DNA from: Kumtagia sp052180275
Lineage (GTDB): Bacteria; Pseudomonadota; Alphaproteobacteria; Rhizobiales; Rhizobiaceae
Length of the DNA: 64,000 bases
NCBI RefSeq assembly: GCF_052180275.1
Contig: NZ_CP197465.1
Location: 5,084,001-5,148,000, forward strand
Direction: 5' to 3'
The notes below the pieces were generated by a model. The model made no database searches and was not told where the DNA came from. It saw nothing but the letters and a program-made list of their open reading frames with translations. This document shows, piece by piece, positions 34,869-43,926 of the stretch (positions are counted from its first letter, which is position 1; every line of letters begins with the position of its first letter). The position numbers and the translations under genes were made by a program.

Positions 34869-35773
34869 GGCAGCAGCTCCTTCAGGTGATAGTGGAATTT
34901 CCCGAGTTTTCCGCCGTAATTGCCGGCGCTGATGCGGCTTGCGCCCTTCCGCGGGCCGAGCCCGGTCACGGCGGCGATGCCGGCGCGCATGGCGGCGGCG
35001 ACGGCGGCGCTGGTCTCGCCGTCGATGACGATCTCCAGCACGGCGTTGACGTCCGGCCCCAGTTCGCTGCGGGTCACGCCGCGCAGGGTCGGCGCGAAGG
35101 CGTCGTTGGTGGAGGCCATCATGCCCTTGTATTTGCCGCCGACTTTTGAGCCGGACCGCACGATGCCGCCCGGGAACGGCATGATCGCGCCCGGCACTTT
35201 TTCGATCGCTGCGACCGCCGCCTCGGCCGCTGCAAGAGCCTTCGCATTGCTGTCGGCGAGCAACAGAAGATTGCCGCCGCCGACCGCCTCCTTGGTCATG
35301 CCAGTGGTCGCCTCGCACAAAAACTCGCCGTCCATCACCGGCACGCGCCAAAAATGCTTGCCGCCGAGTTTTTTCGATATCTGCCAGCCGTCGCCAAAAT
35401 AGCGCAGCGCCGAGCCCAGATTGAGCTGGTTGGCCCCATCCATGCCGGCAAAACAGGCGCTGCCGGGCGAGGTCAGCACGCATTGGCCGAGCCGGTTCTG
35501 CAACTGTTTTTGCAACTCGTCGGTGCTGACGGCGAAGATCATGACGCGGCAGCCGGGCCTTCCGTCAGGCGTCGCCGAGGCGGGAAGGTCGAGGTCGATC
35601 GCCGCCTCGCAGCCGCAGCCGATGACCGAGGTGGCGAAGCCGGTCATGGTCACCGCCGCCTGCCGCGCCCATTTGCGGTTCGGGCCGGTGATGACGATCG
35701 CCGTGGCGCGCATGCCGAAGGCTTCGGCAAAGGTGTCGTCGATCAGGACGCCATTCACCTCCAACTGGTTCAT
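34865..35773 (-). CDS. fhcD: Formylmethanofuran:H4MPT formyltransferase (Fhc subunit D)
   Basis: 302 residues, Ftr family: VNGVLIDDTFAEAFGMRATA at the N-terminus, FATSVIGCGCEAAIDLDL, and TSTNDAFAPTLRGVTRSELG in the second lobe. It moves the formyl group between H4MPT and methylofuran. Gene order fhcB-A-D-C on the minus strand, with ATGA to fhcA and GTGA to fhcC overlaps, indicates one tightly coupled operon as in other methylotrophic proteobacteria. Confidence 0.96.
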   Translation of the reverse strand: MNQLEVNGVLIDDTFAEAFGMRATAIVITGPNRKWARQAAVTMTGFATSVIGCGCEAAIDLDLPASATPDGRPGCRVMIFAVSTDELQKQLQNRLGQCVLTSPGSACFAGMDGANQLNLGSALRYFGDGWQISKKLGGKHFWRVPVMDGEFLCEATTGMTKEAVGGGNLLLLADSNAKALAAAEAAVAAIEKVPGAIMPFPGGIVRSGSKVGGKYKGMMASTNDAFAPTLRGVTRSELGPDVNAVLEIVIDGETSAAVAAAMRAGIAAVTGLGPRKGASRISAGNYGGKLGKFHYHLKELLP

Positions 35774-37392
35774 GCGACCTCCGCGAACGGTTTTTCGCGC
35801 CCGATTGCGGAGTCGGGGAACGAGAACCAGTCGAGCGACAGGCCGTAGCGATCCTGATAAAAACCCTCCATCCGCCGCACCATCGCCTTGTCCGGCGCGG
35901 GATTGAGCCTCAGCGCCCTGCCCCAGCGATAATGCGTGACCTCGCCGTCCTTCACGACCAAATCGCCGTTCTTGAACACCAGCGCCGCCGAGCCGAGCAT
36001 TTTCGCGATGTCCTCGCCGCGCCGGTAGACCGCCACATCGGCCAGCGCGCCGGCGCCGAGATGGCCGCGATCCTTCAACCCCAGCAGTTTTGCCGGCGCC
36101 GCCCGCGTCATGATGGCGATCTCGTCAAAGGTGTACTCGCGGTCGATCGAGGCCAGCGTCGACAGCGCCATCGCTGATTTCGACAGCCCCGACGCCATGG
36201 CGGTGCGCGCGTCGCGGCGCATCAGCAGTTCGAACAGCTTTGGATAGGCGGTGAAGGGCGCGCCGTTGGGATGGTCGGTGGTGAAGAAGACGCGCCACGG
36301 ATCGGTGATCAGCAGGAACAGTTCCAGCCCGATCGCCCATTGCAGCGTGCCGTAAAAATCCTCGCGGTAGCGATAGGGCACGATGCCGCCGCCATTGCCG
36401 TCGCCGTCCCAGATCACCCATTTTTTGGGATGCGCGGTGCCCCGCGCCGAGAACTGCCGCATCACGTCGGAGGAGACCGTGACGGTCTGGCCGAACATCA
36501 CCTGGCCGATGTCGATGGTGACCTCCGGCGTGGCGTTCACCAGTTCGGCGAGGCGCGCCGCCTCCGACGAGAATTTTCGCTTGCCCTCCGTGCCGTAGCC
36601 GTAGAACTGCAGATGCGCGAGGTGCAGCGGAAGGCCTTCCGCGGCAGCGATGGTCGCGGCGGCGGTGTCGGCCGCGCCGGCGGCGCCCAGATTGTTGCAA
36701 TGGACATGCAGCGGATGCGGCACGCCAAGCCGCCCGACCGAGGCCTGCAAGGCCTTGACGATGTTGCGTGAACTCACCCCGTAGGACGGCACGACATCGT
36801 CCAGCGAAAAATTGCGGACGTTCTCCTTGAAGGCGGCAGCCGCCCCCGCATTGATGACCTTCACGCCGAGCGCGCGGGTCGTGCCCACCGTCCAGGCGAC
36901 ATAGTCGTCGATCGCCTGCTCCGAGGCGCCGTCGCGGATCAGCGACAGCAGGAAATCATCATTGCCGAGGATCGCCAGCGTCGCCTTGTCGATGATCGGG
37001 ATGTCGGCGAGTTCGAGATGTGTGTGCAGCGCCGCACCCGGATTCATCGCCGGCTCGACCACCGTGGTGAAACCCATTTTTGCGTAGAGGCAGCCGGTCT
37101 CGAAGGTCGACCAGCCGGCATTGGAAAGCGGCGTCTCAGCCGGCCGGGCAAGGTGCGCCGCATGCTGTTCGGGCAGCAGCAGCCGCGCCGTGTTCACATT
37201 GCCGCCGCCGATATGGGAATGGATGTCGATGGCTCCGGCCATGACGACGCAACCCGACGCGTCGAAGGTTTTGTCGGCCTTGCCGCCCGCCGGCGGCTCG
37301 ACGATCTGCTCGTCGCGGATCCAGAGGTCGCCTTTTCCGGAGCGGCCGTTGACCGGATCGATGATGTCGCCGCCGGCGATTCTCGTCAGCAT
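35770..37392 (-). CDS. fhcA: Formyltransferase/hydrolase complex subunit A
   Basis: 540-residue amidohydrolase-fold protein. Metal site DIHSHIGGGNVN near residue 57, then PLHVHCNNLGAAG and LPLHLAHLQFYGYG; the C-terminus returns to the composite beta domain (GHLGAGALADVAVYRRGEDI). FhcA hydrolyses N-formylmethylofuran to formate, and in methylotrophs the Fhc complex works in the formate-producing direction. It overlaps fhcB by 7 nt and shares ATGA with fhcD. Confidence 0.96.
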   Translation of the reverse strand: MLTRIAGGDIIDPVNGRSGKGDLWIRDEQIVEPPAGGKADKTFDASGCVVMAGAIDIHSHIGGGNVNTARLLLPEQHAAHLARPAETPLSNAGWSTFETGCLYAKMGFTTVVEPAMNPGAALHTHLELADIPIIDKATLAILGNDDFLLSLIRDGASEQAIDDYVAWTVGTTRALGVKVINAGAAAAFKENVRNFSLDDVVPSYGVSSRNIVKALQASVGRLGVPHPLHVHCNNLGAAGAADTAAATIAAAEGLPLHLAHLQFYGYGTEGKRKFSSEAARLAELVNATPEVTIDIGQVMFGQTVTVSSDVMRQFSARGTAHPKKWVIWDGDGNGGGIVPYRYREDFYGTLQWAIGLELFLLITDPWRVFFTTDHPNGAPFTAYPKLFELLMRRDARTAMASGLSKSAMALSTLASIDREYTFDEIAIMTRAAPAKLLGLKDRGHLGAGALADVAVYRRGEDIAKMLGSAALVFKNGDLVVKDGEVTHYRWGRALRLNPAPDKAMVRRMEGFYQDRYGLSLDWFSFPDSAIGREKPFAEVA

Positions 37393-38471
37393 GGCAGCAC
37401 CGCTCCGGCGGGAATTGCAGTTGCGATGGCGCGGAGGATGTCGGCGGCCGCCGAACGCTCCGACCGCGACCGGGCACCGGCGGCGATCAACGTGCCGACC
37501 TGCGCAGAATAAACCACGCCGTCATGATCGAGACCGGCCTGGCCGATGCCGATGGTGACGGCGGCGCCGGCAGCGGGTCCATCCGTCCGGGCGCACACGA
37601 TGAGCGGCAGGTCATTCCTGGCCTTTGGCGGCGGCCGCTCCGGATCGCCGGAAATCCACAGATGGCAATCCGCCTCGCCGTCGGCAATCATGCGCGCCAC
37701 GTCAAACCGCCAGGGATCGAATTCGGGAAAGCCGCGCGAAAAGCCGGTGCGCGGCGGAAAACCGGTCATCCAGCCGGAGGCCAGAGCCGCGCCCCAGCCG
37801 CTTTCGCTGGCGGCCAGCAGCAGGCCGGACGCGCGGCCGGAAGCGTTGAGGTCGGAGATCAACCCCTGCAGCATTTCCAGCGCGAGCGCATCGGCGGAAT
37901 GGCCGGAATACAGGAAGACCGGATAGCGTGCCTTGGCAAGTGCGGCGGCGAAACGGTCGAAATTTTTCACCGGCGCGGTGACTTGGCGACCGGCGCATTG
38001 GGCACGGAGCCCGGCGAGCGTGGCTGAAAGCCCGTCGCCCTCGCAGGTGAGCGGCGTCGCCTTGCGCTTGCCGTCGAGCGCCGCCGCGGTGTTGCCAACT
38101 GAAAAGAACGCGCGCTCGGCGGCGGCGGGCAGGTCCGGTTGGGTCACGGCGAATTCAAGAAGGAGACGGCGGTGCGCCTCCGGCAATTCGCCGACGATCA
38201 CCACGACATCGGCGCGCCGGCGCGCCTCGCCGGGCGCGACCGTCGTGCCGCCCCGGTCGGTCAGCAGCGCCGTCTCATGCGCCAGCGCCACGCCGTCGAC
38301 ATGGTCGTAGGCTGCGCCAACGCGCTCGGCGAGCGCTATCGCCGCCCGCGTGCCATGCACATCCGTATCGAAGCTGAAAACCGGGCACCGGCTCGATCGC
38401 AAAAGCGCCGCGGCTTCTTCCACCGCGCGCTGCAAAGGCGCTTCCCGGTTGCCTATCCACGCAACCGCCAT
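37386..38471 (-). CDS. fhcB: Formyltransferase/hydrolase complex subunit B
   Basis: 361 residues, homologous to the molybdopterin-binding subunit of archaeal formylmethanofuran dehydrogenase but short. RSSRCPVFSFDTDVHGTRAA and ALAHETALLTDRGGTTVAPGEARRRADVVVIVG-like segments are recognisable. The few Cys are scattered and no CxxC-type [4Fe-4S] cluster motif is visible, consistent with proteobacterial FhcB having lost the redox centre. First gene of the fhc operon; a promoter should lie in 38472-38632, where I see no clear -35/-10 pair. Confidence 0.93.
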   Translation of the reverse strand: MAVAWIGNREAPLQRAVEEAAALLRSSRCPVFSFDTDVHGTRAAIALAERVGAAYDHVDGVALAHETALLTDRGGTTVAPGEARRRADVVVIVGELPEAHRRLLLEFAVTQPDLPAAAERAFFSVGNTAAALDGKRKATPLTCEGDGLSATLAGLRAQCAGRQVTAPVKNFDRFAAALAKARYPVFLYSGHSADALALEMLQGLISDLNASGRASGLLLAASESGWGAALASGWMTGFPPRTGFSRGFPEFDPWRFDVARMIADGEADCHLWISGDPERPPPKARNDLPLIVCARTDGPAAGAAVTIGIGQAGLDHDGVVYSAQVGTLIAAGARSRSERSAAADILRAIATAIPAGAVLPC

Positions 38472-38632
38472 TCACTACGCTACTTTCTGGTGCCGGCTAT
38501 AGCCTAAACGAAAGCCGCCGAGCCGAAAACCCCCGCCGTCAAAAAGGATGCCGAAACCCGTCGCGGGGCGGCGAGCGCGAACTTGCCGGGCTGCGACGTG
38601 GCCCCGCTTCGATCTCGGACAGTTACGATTTG

Positions 38633-39193
38633 TCACCCATCCCGCACGATATGGAAGCCCATGAAGGTGCCTAGCCATATGGCCAACATCGTGAGGGCAA
38701 AGAGACACACCGCCAACGTCAGATTTCCGATTCCTTGGGCAGCGCTGTCCGATCGAAGATCACGAATACCTGTTTGCCATCTCTTTTTGGCTGCGGTGAC
38801 CAGAACAAAACCTGCGGCAACGCCGGCAGCGATAGGCGGCAAACCCAGCAGCAAACGGGGCGGCGGCGGATCAATGACAAGGCCGACGATGGCCTTTCCG
38901 AAATCAAACACCATGACCGGAATGGCCGCCAGCAGGGCACCGGATGCCCCGCCAACGAGAGCATAGTAGTATAGTCTCGTGGTCGAACCCTTGGACAGCA
39001 AAGGCCGGCCGGATTGTTTACCAACCCGGTAATCGAGAACCAAAAAAGCCACGCTGCCGACCGTGGCCCAGAACCCGATCCACATTATCATTTTGGCAAT
39101 GTAGGACGGATGTGTGAGCCCGTGTTTAATTCTCGCCCAAAACTCTAATCCGGTTTGCGGCGTGGCGTACGCGGCTTCAAACCAACCCCTCAA
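38633..39193 (-). CDS. Multi-pass membrane protein of unknown function
   Basis: 186 residues with four predicted membrane segments: MIMWIGFWATVGSVAFLVL, YYYALVGGASGALLAAIPVM, LGLPPIAAGVAAGFVLVTAA and LAVCLFALTMLAIWLGTFM. Proposed start is TTG 39193, overlapping the PCD stop (TTGA), so translation would be coupled to the pterin dehydratase. Composition is less GC-rich than the neighbours. No family recognised, and the link to H4MPT metabolism is position only. Confidence 0.5.
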   Translation of the reverse strand: MRGWFEAAYATPQTGLEFWARIKHGLTHPSYIAKMIMWIGFWATVGSVAFLVLDYRVGKQSGRPLLSKGSTTRLYYYALVGGASGALLAAIPVMVFDFGKAIVGLVIDPPPPRLLLGLPPIAAGVAAGFVLVTAAKKRWQTGIRDLRSDSAAQGIGNLTLAVCLFALTMLAIWLGTFMGFHIVRDG

Positions 39194-39570
39194 TCGTACT
39201 TGATATACGCAAACCTCTGGTCGGTCGGCGGTGTGCCTTCCAGCGCCCCGCCGTCCTTCGCCGGCTGCCACAACACCACCTCGTCGATCTTCTTCGCCAG
39301 CTCGAAATCCTTGTCGGTGATGCCCTTGGCCGCATGGTTCTGCAGCTTGACCTCAACGAAGGCGTAGGATGCGGCGATGTCGGGATGGTGCCAGGCTGCC
39401 TCGGCCAGGTGGCCGACGGTGTTGATCACCATCAGCGTGCCCTTCCAGCTATGCGTCTTGTACTTTCGCCTGATCCAGCCGTTTTCGTAGCGCCATTTCG
39501 GCAGTTCCTTTTCAAGCCGCTCGGCGATCTCGGCCTCCGAATAGACCCGTTCTTTCGACGTTTCGCTCAT
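39190..39570 (-). CDS. Pterin-4a-carbinolamine dehydratase-like protein (H4MPT cluster)
   Basis: 126 residues, PCD/DCoH fold: LEKELPKWRYENGWIRRKY, the active-site motif HHPDIAASYAFVEVKLQNH and GITDKDFELAKKID. About 30 residues longer than simple PCDs, with a C-terminal extension (WQPAKDGGALEGTPP). PCD-like genes are regular members of proteobacterial H4MPT clusters and are thought to act in pterin maturation. Divergent from mptG across about 160 bp. Confidence 0.9.
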   Translation of the reverse strand: MSETSKERVYSEAEIAERLEKELPKWRYENGWIRRKYKTHSWKGTLMVINTVGHLAEAAWHHPDIAASYAFVEVKLQNHAAKGITDKDFELAKKIDEVVLWQPAKDGGALEGTPPTDQRFAYIKYD

Positions 39571-39730
39571 TTCCGCCTCCCTGTTCGCTTACGTGCCTGA
39601 TTCAACCGGCACCAAAGTAGAGGAAGCAGAAACGGTCTGCGCCGCTTGCTCCCCGGTCGAAAGCGGTTATCATGACCGCCAGGCACCTGAACTACCGTGA
39701 TGCATGCATCATGCACCCATCGAGGGGTGG

Positions 39731-40699
39731 ATGTCGAATTCTGTTACCATACGAGTGCCTGCCCGCCTTCATCTTGGCTTCCTCGACCCCAGCGGCAACG
39801 GTGGGCGGCGGTTCGGCAGCATTGGCCTGCCGCTGAGCGAGCCCGAAACCGTGCTGACGCTGTCGCGCGCCGCCGAGACTGTGGTGATCGGTCCCGAAAG
39901 CGAACGTGCTGCCTCGCATCTGGCGGCGCTGACCAAACGGCTCGGCATCCGCGCCCAGCACCGGCTGACGATCATGGACGCCATTCCGCGCCATGCCGGC
40001 CTCGGCTCCGGCACGCAGATCGCGCTGGCCGTCGCCGCCGCGCTCAGGACATTGCACGGCATGCCGCTCGACATCGACGACGACGCCACGCTCCTGGCGC
40101 GCGGCGGGCGGTCGGGCATCGGCATCGCCAGCTTCGACAGCGGCGGGCTGATCGTCGACGCCGGCAATGACGGCAGCGGCCGGCCGCCGCCGGTGGTGGC
40201 GCGGCTGCCGTTTCCGGAGGTCTGGCGGGCCATCCTCGTGCTCGACGACGCGCTCGACGGGCTGCATGGCGACGAAGAGATGCAGGCGTTCCGCACGCTG
40301 CCGCCCTTCCCCGTCTCCGGCACCGGCGAGATCTGCCGGCAGGTATTGACGGAGGTGATGCCCGCGCTGGTCGAGCACGATATGCAGGGTTTTGGCGCAG
40401 GCATTTCGGCGATCCAGCACCTGGTCGGCAATCATTTCGCGCCGGCACAGGGCGGCGTCTTCACCTCGAAGCGCGTCGAGGCCGTCATGCAGGCGCTGGC
40501 GAAGGCCGGCGCAGTCGGCATCGGCCAGAGTTCGTGGGGGCCGACGGGCTTCGCCTTCGCCCCGTCGCAGGCCGCCGCCGAACAGATGGTCGCGGCGGCC
40601 GCTCCGGCAGCCGGCGACGGCATCGAGATGAGGATCGTGCGCGGCAGGAACGCCGGCGCAACGATCAGCACGACCGGCCTGAACCTCGTCGGTAGTTGA
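39731..40699 (+). CDS. mptG: Beta-ribofuranosylaminobenzene 5'-phosphate synthase
   Basis: 322-residue GHMP-superfamily protein: ATP-like loop PRHAGLGSGTQIALAVAAAL, N-terminal RVPARLHLGFLDPSG and C-terminal VGIGQSSWGPTGFAF. It condenses 4-hydroxybenzoate/aminobenzoate with PRPP, releasing CO2 and pyrophosphate, the committed step to the H4MPT arylamine. ATG 39731 follows GAGGGG; ATG 39704 is possible. First gene of the plus-strand mptG-mtdB-ATP-grasp-mch run. Confidence 0.92.
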   Translation: MSNSVTIRVPARLHLGFLDPSGNGGRRFGSIGLPLSEPETVLTLSRAAETVVIGPESERAASHLAALTKRLGIRAQHRLTIMDAIPRHAGLGSGTQIALAVAAALRTLHGMPLDIDDDATLLARGGRSGIGIASFDSGGLIVDAGNDGSGRPPPVVARLPFPEVWRAILVLDDALDGLHGDEEMQAFRTLPPFPVSGTGEICRQVLTEVMPALVEHDMQGFGAGISAIQHLVGNHFAPAQGGVFTSKRVEAVMQALAKAGAVGIGQSSWGPTGFAFAPSQAAAEQMVAAAAPAAGDGIEMRIVRGRNAGATISTTGLNLVGS

Positions 40700-40728
40700 C
40701 GGTCCATCCCGCAGTCAGGGAGAAGAAC

Positions 40729-41625
40729 ATGGCGCGAAAACACATTCTTCATATGATCACGCCGCTCAAGCATATGAGCCCGTTCGACGTGAACATGGCG
40801 CTCGATGCCGGCTTCGATGCGGTCGTTCCCTATGTCGGCGTCGGCCTCGACGAGGTGACCGGCCTGGTGCAGGACGCGATTTTTTCGCGCCCGCCGGACG
40901 CCGGCGCCGACACCGGCATCTTCATCGCCGGCAAGGATGTTTCTCTGGCACTCGACATGTTCGACGCTGCGAAAAAATCCATGGTGCCGCCGTTCCAGGT
41001 CTCGGTGTTCGCCGACCCGGCCGGCTCGTTCACTACCGCCGCGGCGATGGTGGCCAAGGTCGAGAAGGCGCTGGCGAAAAAATTCGAACGGACCCTGAAG
41101 GATACGCGGATCACCATCTTCGGAGCCACCGGGGTGGTCGGCTTCTGCACGGCGGTGATCGCCGCCAGGGAGGGCGCGAAAGTCACCATCGTCGGGCACG
41201 ATGGTGCAGAGCGTGTGAAAAAGGTTGCCGCCGAGATGAAGCGCCGCTTCGGGGTCGCGGTGGAGGCGGAAGACGGTTCGTCCGAGGCGAAGAAGACGGC
41301 GCTGGCGGAAGCCGCCGAGGTGATCCTGACTGCCGCCAAGGCAGGCGTGCAGGTAATCTCGAAAGCGCAACTCGCGGCCGCCGGCACATTGCTGATCGCC
41401 GCCGACGTCAACGCCGTGCCGCCGGCCGGCGTCGAGGGGCTTGGCGTGCATGCCAATGGCGAGCCGATCGACGGCAGCAGCGCCGTCGGCATCGGCCCGC
41501 TTGCTATCGGCAATGTAAAATACAAGGTGGAGGCCGGCCTGTTCAAAAGAATGATAGAAGCCGACAAGACCGTCACCTACGATTTCCAGGATGCATTCTC
41601 CCTTGCCCGCGAGTTCGCCAAATAG
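40729..41625 (+). CDS. mtdB: NAD(P)-dependent methylene-H4MPT dehydrogenase
   Basis: 298 residues. ILHMITPLKHMSPFDVNMA and GADTGIFIAGKDVSLALDM are MtdA/MtdB hallmarks; the nucleotide loop is FGATGVVGFCTAVIAA; VGIGPLAIGNVKYKVEAGLF closes the fold. It oxidises methylene-H4MPT to methenyl-H4MPT. MtdB rather than MtdA is favoured by its position between mptG and mch. AGGGAG lies before the ATG. Confidence 0.95.
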   Translation: MARKHILHMITPLKHMSPFDVNMALDAGFDAVVPYVGVGLDEVTGLVQDAIFSRPPDAGADTGIFIAGKDVSLALDMFDAAKKSMVPPFQVSVFADPAGSFTTAAAMVAKVEKALAKKFERTLKDTRITIFGATGVVGFCTAVIAAREGAKVTIVGHDGAERVKKVAAEMKRRFGVAVEAEDGSSEAKKTALAEAAEVILTAAKAGVQVISKAQLAAAGTLLIAADVNAVPPAGVEGLGVHANGEPIDGSSAVGIGPLAIGNVKYKVEAGLFKRMIEADKTVTYDFQDAFSLAREFAK

Positions 41626-41638
41626 CGCCGGCGCCGTC

Positions 41639-42733
41639 ATGATCGCCGCGATCTCGGGACGGGCGCTGGCCGCCGCCGCAAGGCGCGCCGGTTATCGCCC
41701 GCTCGTCGCCGACCTTTTTCGCGACACCGACACAGTGGCGCTTTCGGAGCGCGCAATCATGCTGCCCGGCGATCTCGCCCATGGCATCGACCACAAGCGG
41801 CTGCCCGACGCCTTGCTGGACCTGGCGGCCGGCGAACCGGTCGAGGCGCTGGTGGTCGGCTCGGGGTTCGAGCGCGAGCCGGCAATCGTCGATGATCTCG
41901 CACGGCATTTTCCGCTGGCCGGCAACAACGCCGCTGCAATCGACCATGTGAAGGATCCGCGGAAGCTCGCGGATGACTGCGCCGCACTCGGCATCCCGCA
42001 CCCCAAATTCCGCTGGGAGACGCCGTCCGACCCGGAAAACTGGCTGGTGAAGACGGCGGGCGGCGCCGGCGGCGGCCATGTCGCCCGGGCGAATGGCGCA
42101 GCCGTGAAGCCCGGCCGCTATTTCCAGCTCTTCGTGCGAGGCAAAAGCGTCTCGGTGCTGTTCATAGCCGATGGGCGGACGGCTGACATCGTCGGCTTCA
42201 GCCGGCAGTGGACCTCACCCGCCCCCGGCGCGCCGTATCGTTACGGCGGCGCGGTGCGATTGCGCCGCTTCGACCGGAACGACTCCGCCAAGATCGGCCG
42301 CTGGCTGTCCGGGCTGACGCTTCGCGCCGGGCTCACCGGCCTGTGCAGCGCCGATTTCATTCGCGGCGACGGCGGCTACCATCTGGTCGAGATCAATCCC
42401 CGGCCCGGCGCGACGCTCGACATTTTCGACAGCGCCGAGGCGCCCCTCTTGAGGGCGCATATCGACGCCTGTCGCGGAAAGCCATTCCGCGTGCCGCGTT
42501 TCGACGACTGCATGGCGGCGCTCGTCACCTATGCCTCGCGGCCGGTCGAACGGTTTCCGAAAATCGCCTGGCCGGACTGGACGGCGGACCGCCAGCCGGC
42601 CGGCAGCACGCTTGCCGCCGGCGACCCGATCTGCACCGTTTTCGCGCGCGGGGACAGCGCCGGCGCAACACGGCGGGCAGCGCAGGCGCAGGCAAGGCAG
42701 TTGCAGAGCCAATGGGAAGGAGAGCGGACATGA
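41639..42733 (+). CDS. ATP-grasp protein of the H4MPT/methylofuran cluster (Orf17/MfnD-like)
   Basis: 364 residues. N-terminal LSGRALAAAARRAGY-type Rossmann half, then ATP-grasp segments (ENWLVKTAGGAGGGHVARAN, FVRGKSVSVLFIADGR, GYHLVEINPRPGATLDIFD). By analogy with archaeal methanofuran synthesis, in which MfnD joins glutamate to tyramine, it may ligate glutamate to the tyrosine/tyramine part of methylofuran; this is inference. Start uncertain: ATG 41639 or the upstream ATG 41591 within mtdB. The stop shares ATGA with mch. Confidence 0.85.
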   Translation: MIAAISGRALAAAARRAGYRPLVADLFRDTDTVALSERAIMLPGDLAHGIDHKRLPDALLDLAAGEPVEALVVGSGFEREPAIVDDLARHFPLAGNNAAAIDHVKDPRKLADDCAALGIPHPKFRWETPSDPENWLVKTAGGAGGGHVARANGAAVKPGRYFQLFVRGKSVSVLFIADGRTADIVGFSRQWTSPAPGAPYRYGGAVRLRRFDRNDSAKIGRWLSGLTLRAGLTGLCSADFIRGDGGYHLVEINPRPGATLDIFDSAEAPLLRAHIDACRGKPFRVPRFDDCMAALVTYASRPVERFPKIAWPDWTADRQPAGSTLAAGDPICTVFARGDSAGATRRAAQAQARQLQSQWEGERT

Positions 42734-43686
42734 AAAACGGATCGGCTTTCCTCAACGACAACGCCCAGCGCATCGCCGACGGCATGATTCGCGATGCCGA
42801 GCGGTTGCGGGTCACGGTGGCAAAAGGGCCGCTCGGCGAGACGCTGATCGACGCCGGTGCGAAGGTCGAGGGCAGCATCGAGGCCGGATTGCGCATGGCG
42901 GAAGCGTCGATGGGCGGGCTCGGTACGATCTCGGCTATGCTCGACCGCGCGTCGGAAAAATGGCCGTATACGATCGAAGTGCGCTCGTCGCAGCCGGTGA
43001 TCGCCTGCCTCGGCGCCCAATATGCGGGATGGAACCTCTCCGGCGACGGCTATTTCGCCATGGGCTCCGGCCCGGCGCGGGCGCTTGCGCGGGTCGAACC
43101 GCTCTACGAGACGCTGGCCTACCGTGACACCGCGTCGTCCGCCGTGCTGATCCTGGAGACGGCGTCGCCGCCGCCGCCGCCGGTCGTCGAGAAGGTCGCC
43201 AAGGCGACCGGCCTGCCAACGGATAAACTGACCTTCCTCTACGCGCCGACACAGAGTCTCTCCGGCACGGTGCAGATCGTGGCGCGCTCGCTGGAGGTCG
43301 CCCTGCACAAGGCCAACGACCTGAAATTCCCGCTGGACAACATCGTCGACGGCATCGCCGCCGCCCCCCTGCCCGCACCGCACCCGGATTTTCTGACCGC
43401 CATGGGCCGCACCAACGACGCCATCATCTATGGCGGCAGCGTGCAACTTTTCGTGCGTGGACCGGCGAACGAGGCGCGGGCGCTCGCCGAACGCCTGCCC
43501 AGCCATACGTCGCGCGACCACGGAAAACCGTTCAAGGATATCTTCAAGCAGTTCAAGGGCGATTTTTACGCCATCGACCCGCTGCTGTTCAGCCCGGCGC
43601 GGGCGATCGTCGCGGCGCTCGACAGCGGCGAGACGTTTCGCGCCGGTCGGATCGATGCGGAGATGCTGGAACGGAGTCTTGGGTAG
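42730..43686 (+). CDS. mch: Methenyl-H4MPT cyclohydrolase
   Basis: 318 residues, Mch family: LNDNAQRIADGMIRDAERLR, GLGTISAMLDRASEKWPYTIEVRS and a QFKGDFYAIDPLLFSPARAI C-terminus. It hydrolyses methenyl-H4MPT to N5-formyl-H4MPT for the Fhc complex. The ATGA overlap with the upstream ATP-grasp gene fixes the start. It is followed by a family E palindrome separating it from the RimK-like gene. Confidence 0.96.
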   Translation: MKNGSAFLNDNAQRIADGMIRDAERLRVTVAKGPLGETLIDAGAKVEGSIEAGLRMAEASMGGLGTISAMLDRASEKWPYTIEVRSSQPVIACLGAQYAGWNLSGDGYFAMGSGPARALARVEPLYETLAYRDTASSAVLILETASPPPPPVVEKVAKATGLPTDKLTFLYAPTQSLSGTVQIVARSLEVALHKANDLKFPLDNIVDGIAAAPLPAPHPDFLTAMGRTNDAIIYGGSVQLFVRGPANEARALAERLPSHTSRDHGKPFKDIFKQFKGDFYAIDPLLFSPARAIVAALDSGETFRAGRIDAEMLERSLG

Positions 43687-43726
43687 GGTGGTGCAGGCAG
43701 AAATCTCATTGTCGGCACTCTACGTT

Positions 43727-43882
43727 GCCCCCCTCTGTCCTACCGGACATCTCCCCCGCGAGGGGGGAGATTGGCCGGCCGCTAGGGTTTCGCCAATCAG
43801 CGACGTTGAAGGAAGAGCGGTAAGGCCAACGCTGCCAATCTCCCCCCTTGCGGGGGAGATGTCCGGCAGGACAGAGGGGGGC
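43727..43882. repeat. Inverted repeat family E with mini-ORF ending at 43930
   Basis: GCCCCCCTCTGTCCTACCGG and a near-exact complement flank an inner pair (ATCTCCCCCGCGAGGGGGGAG and CAATCTCCCCCC). A plus-strand frame beginning at TTG 43679 (8-nt overlap with the mch stop) or GTG 43688 stays open through the element and ends in TGA 43928-43930, sharing ATGA with the RimK-like start. That gene has no obvious Shine-Dalgarno, so coupling may matter. Confidence 0.85.
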
Positions 43883-43926
43883 GCGACGAAACGCCGACCT
43901 CGCATTCCACTCATAGCATCCACCCC

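Noticed and set aside
42208..42729. Upstream extension of the mch frame over the ATP-grasp gene
   Set aside because: Shadow frame; the ATGA overlap at 42730 and the start of family similarity define the mch start.
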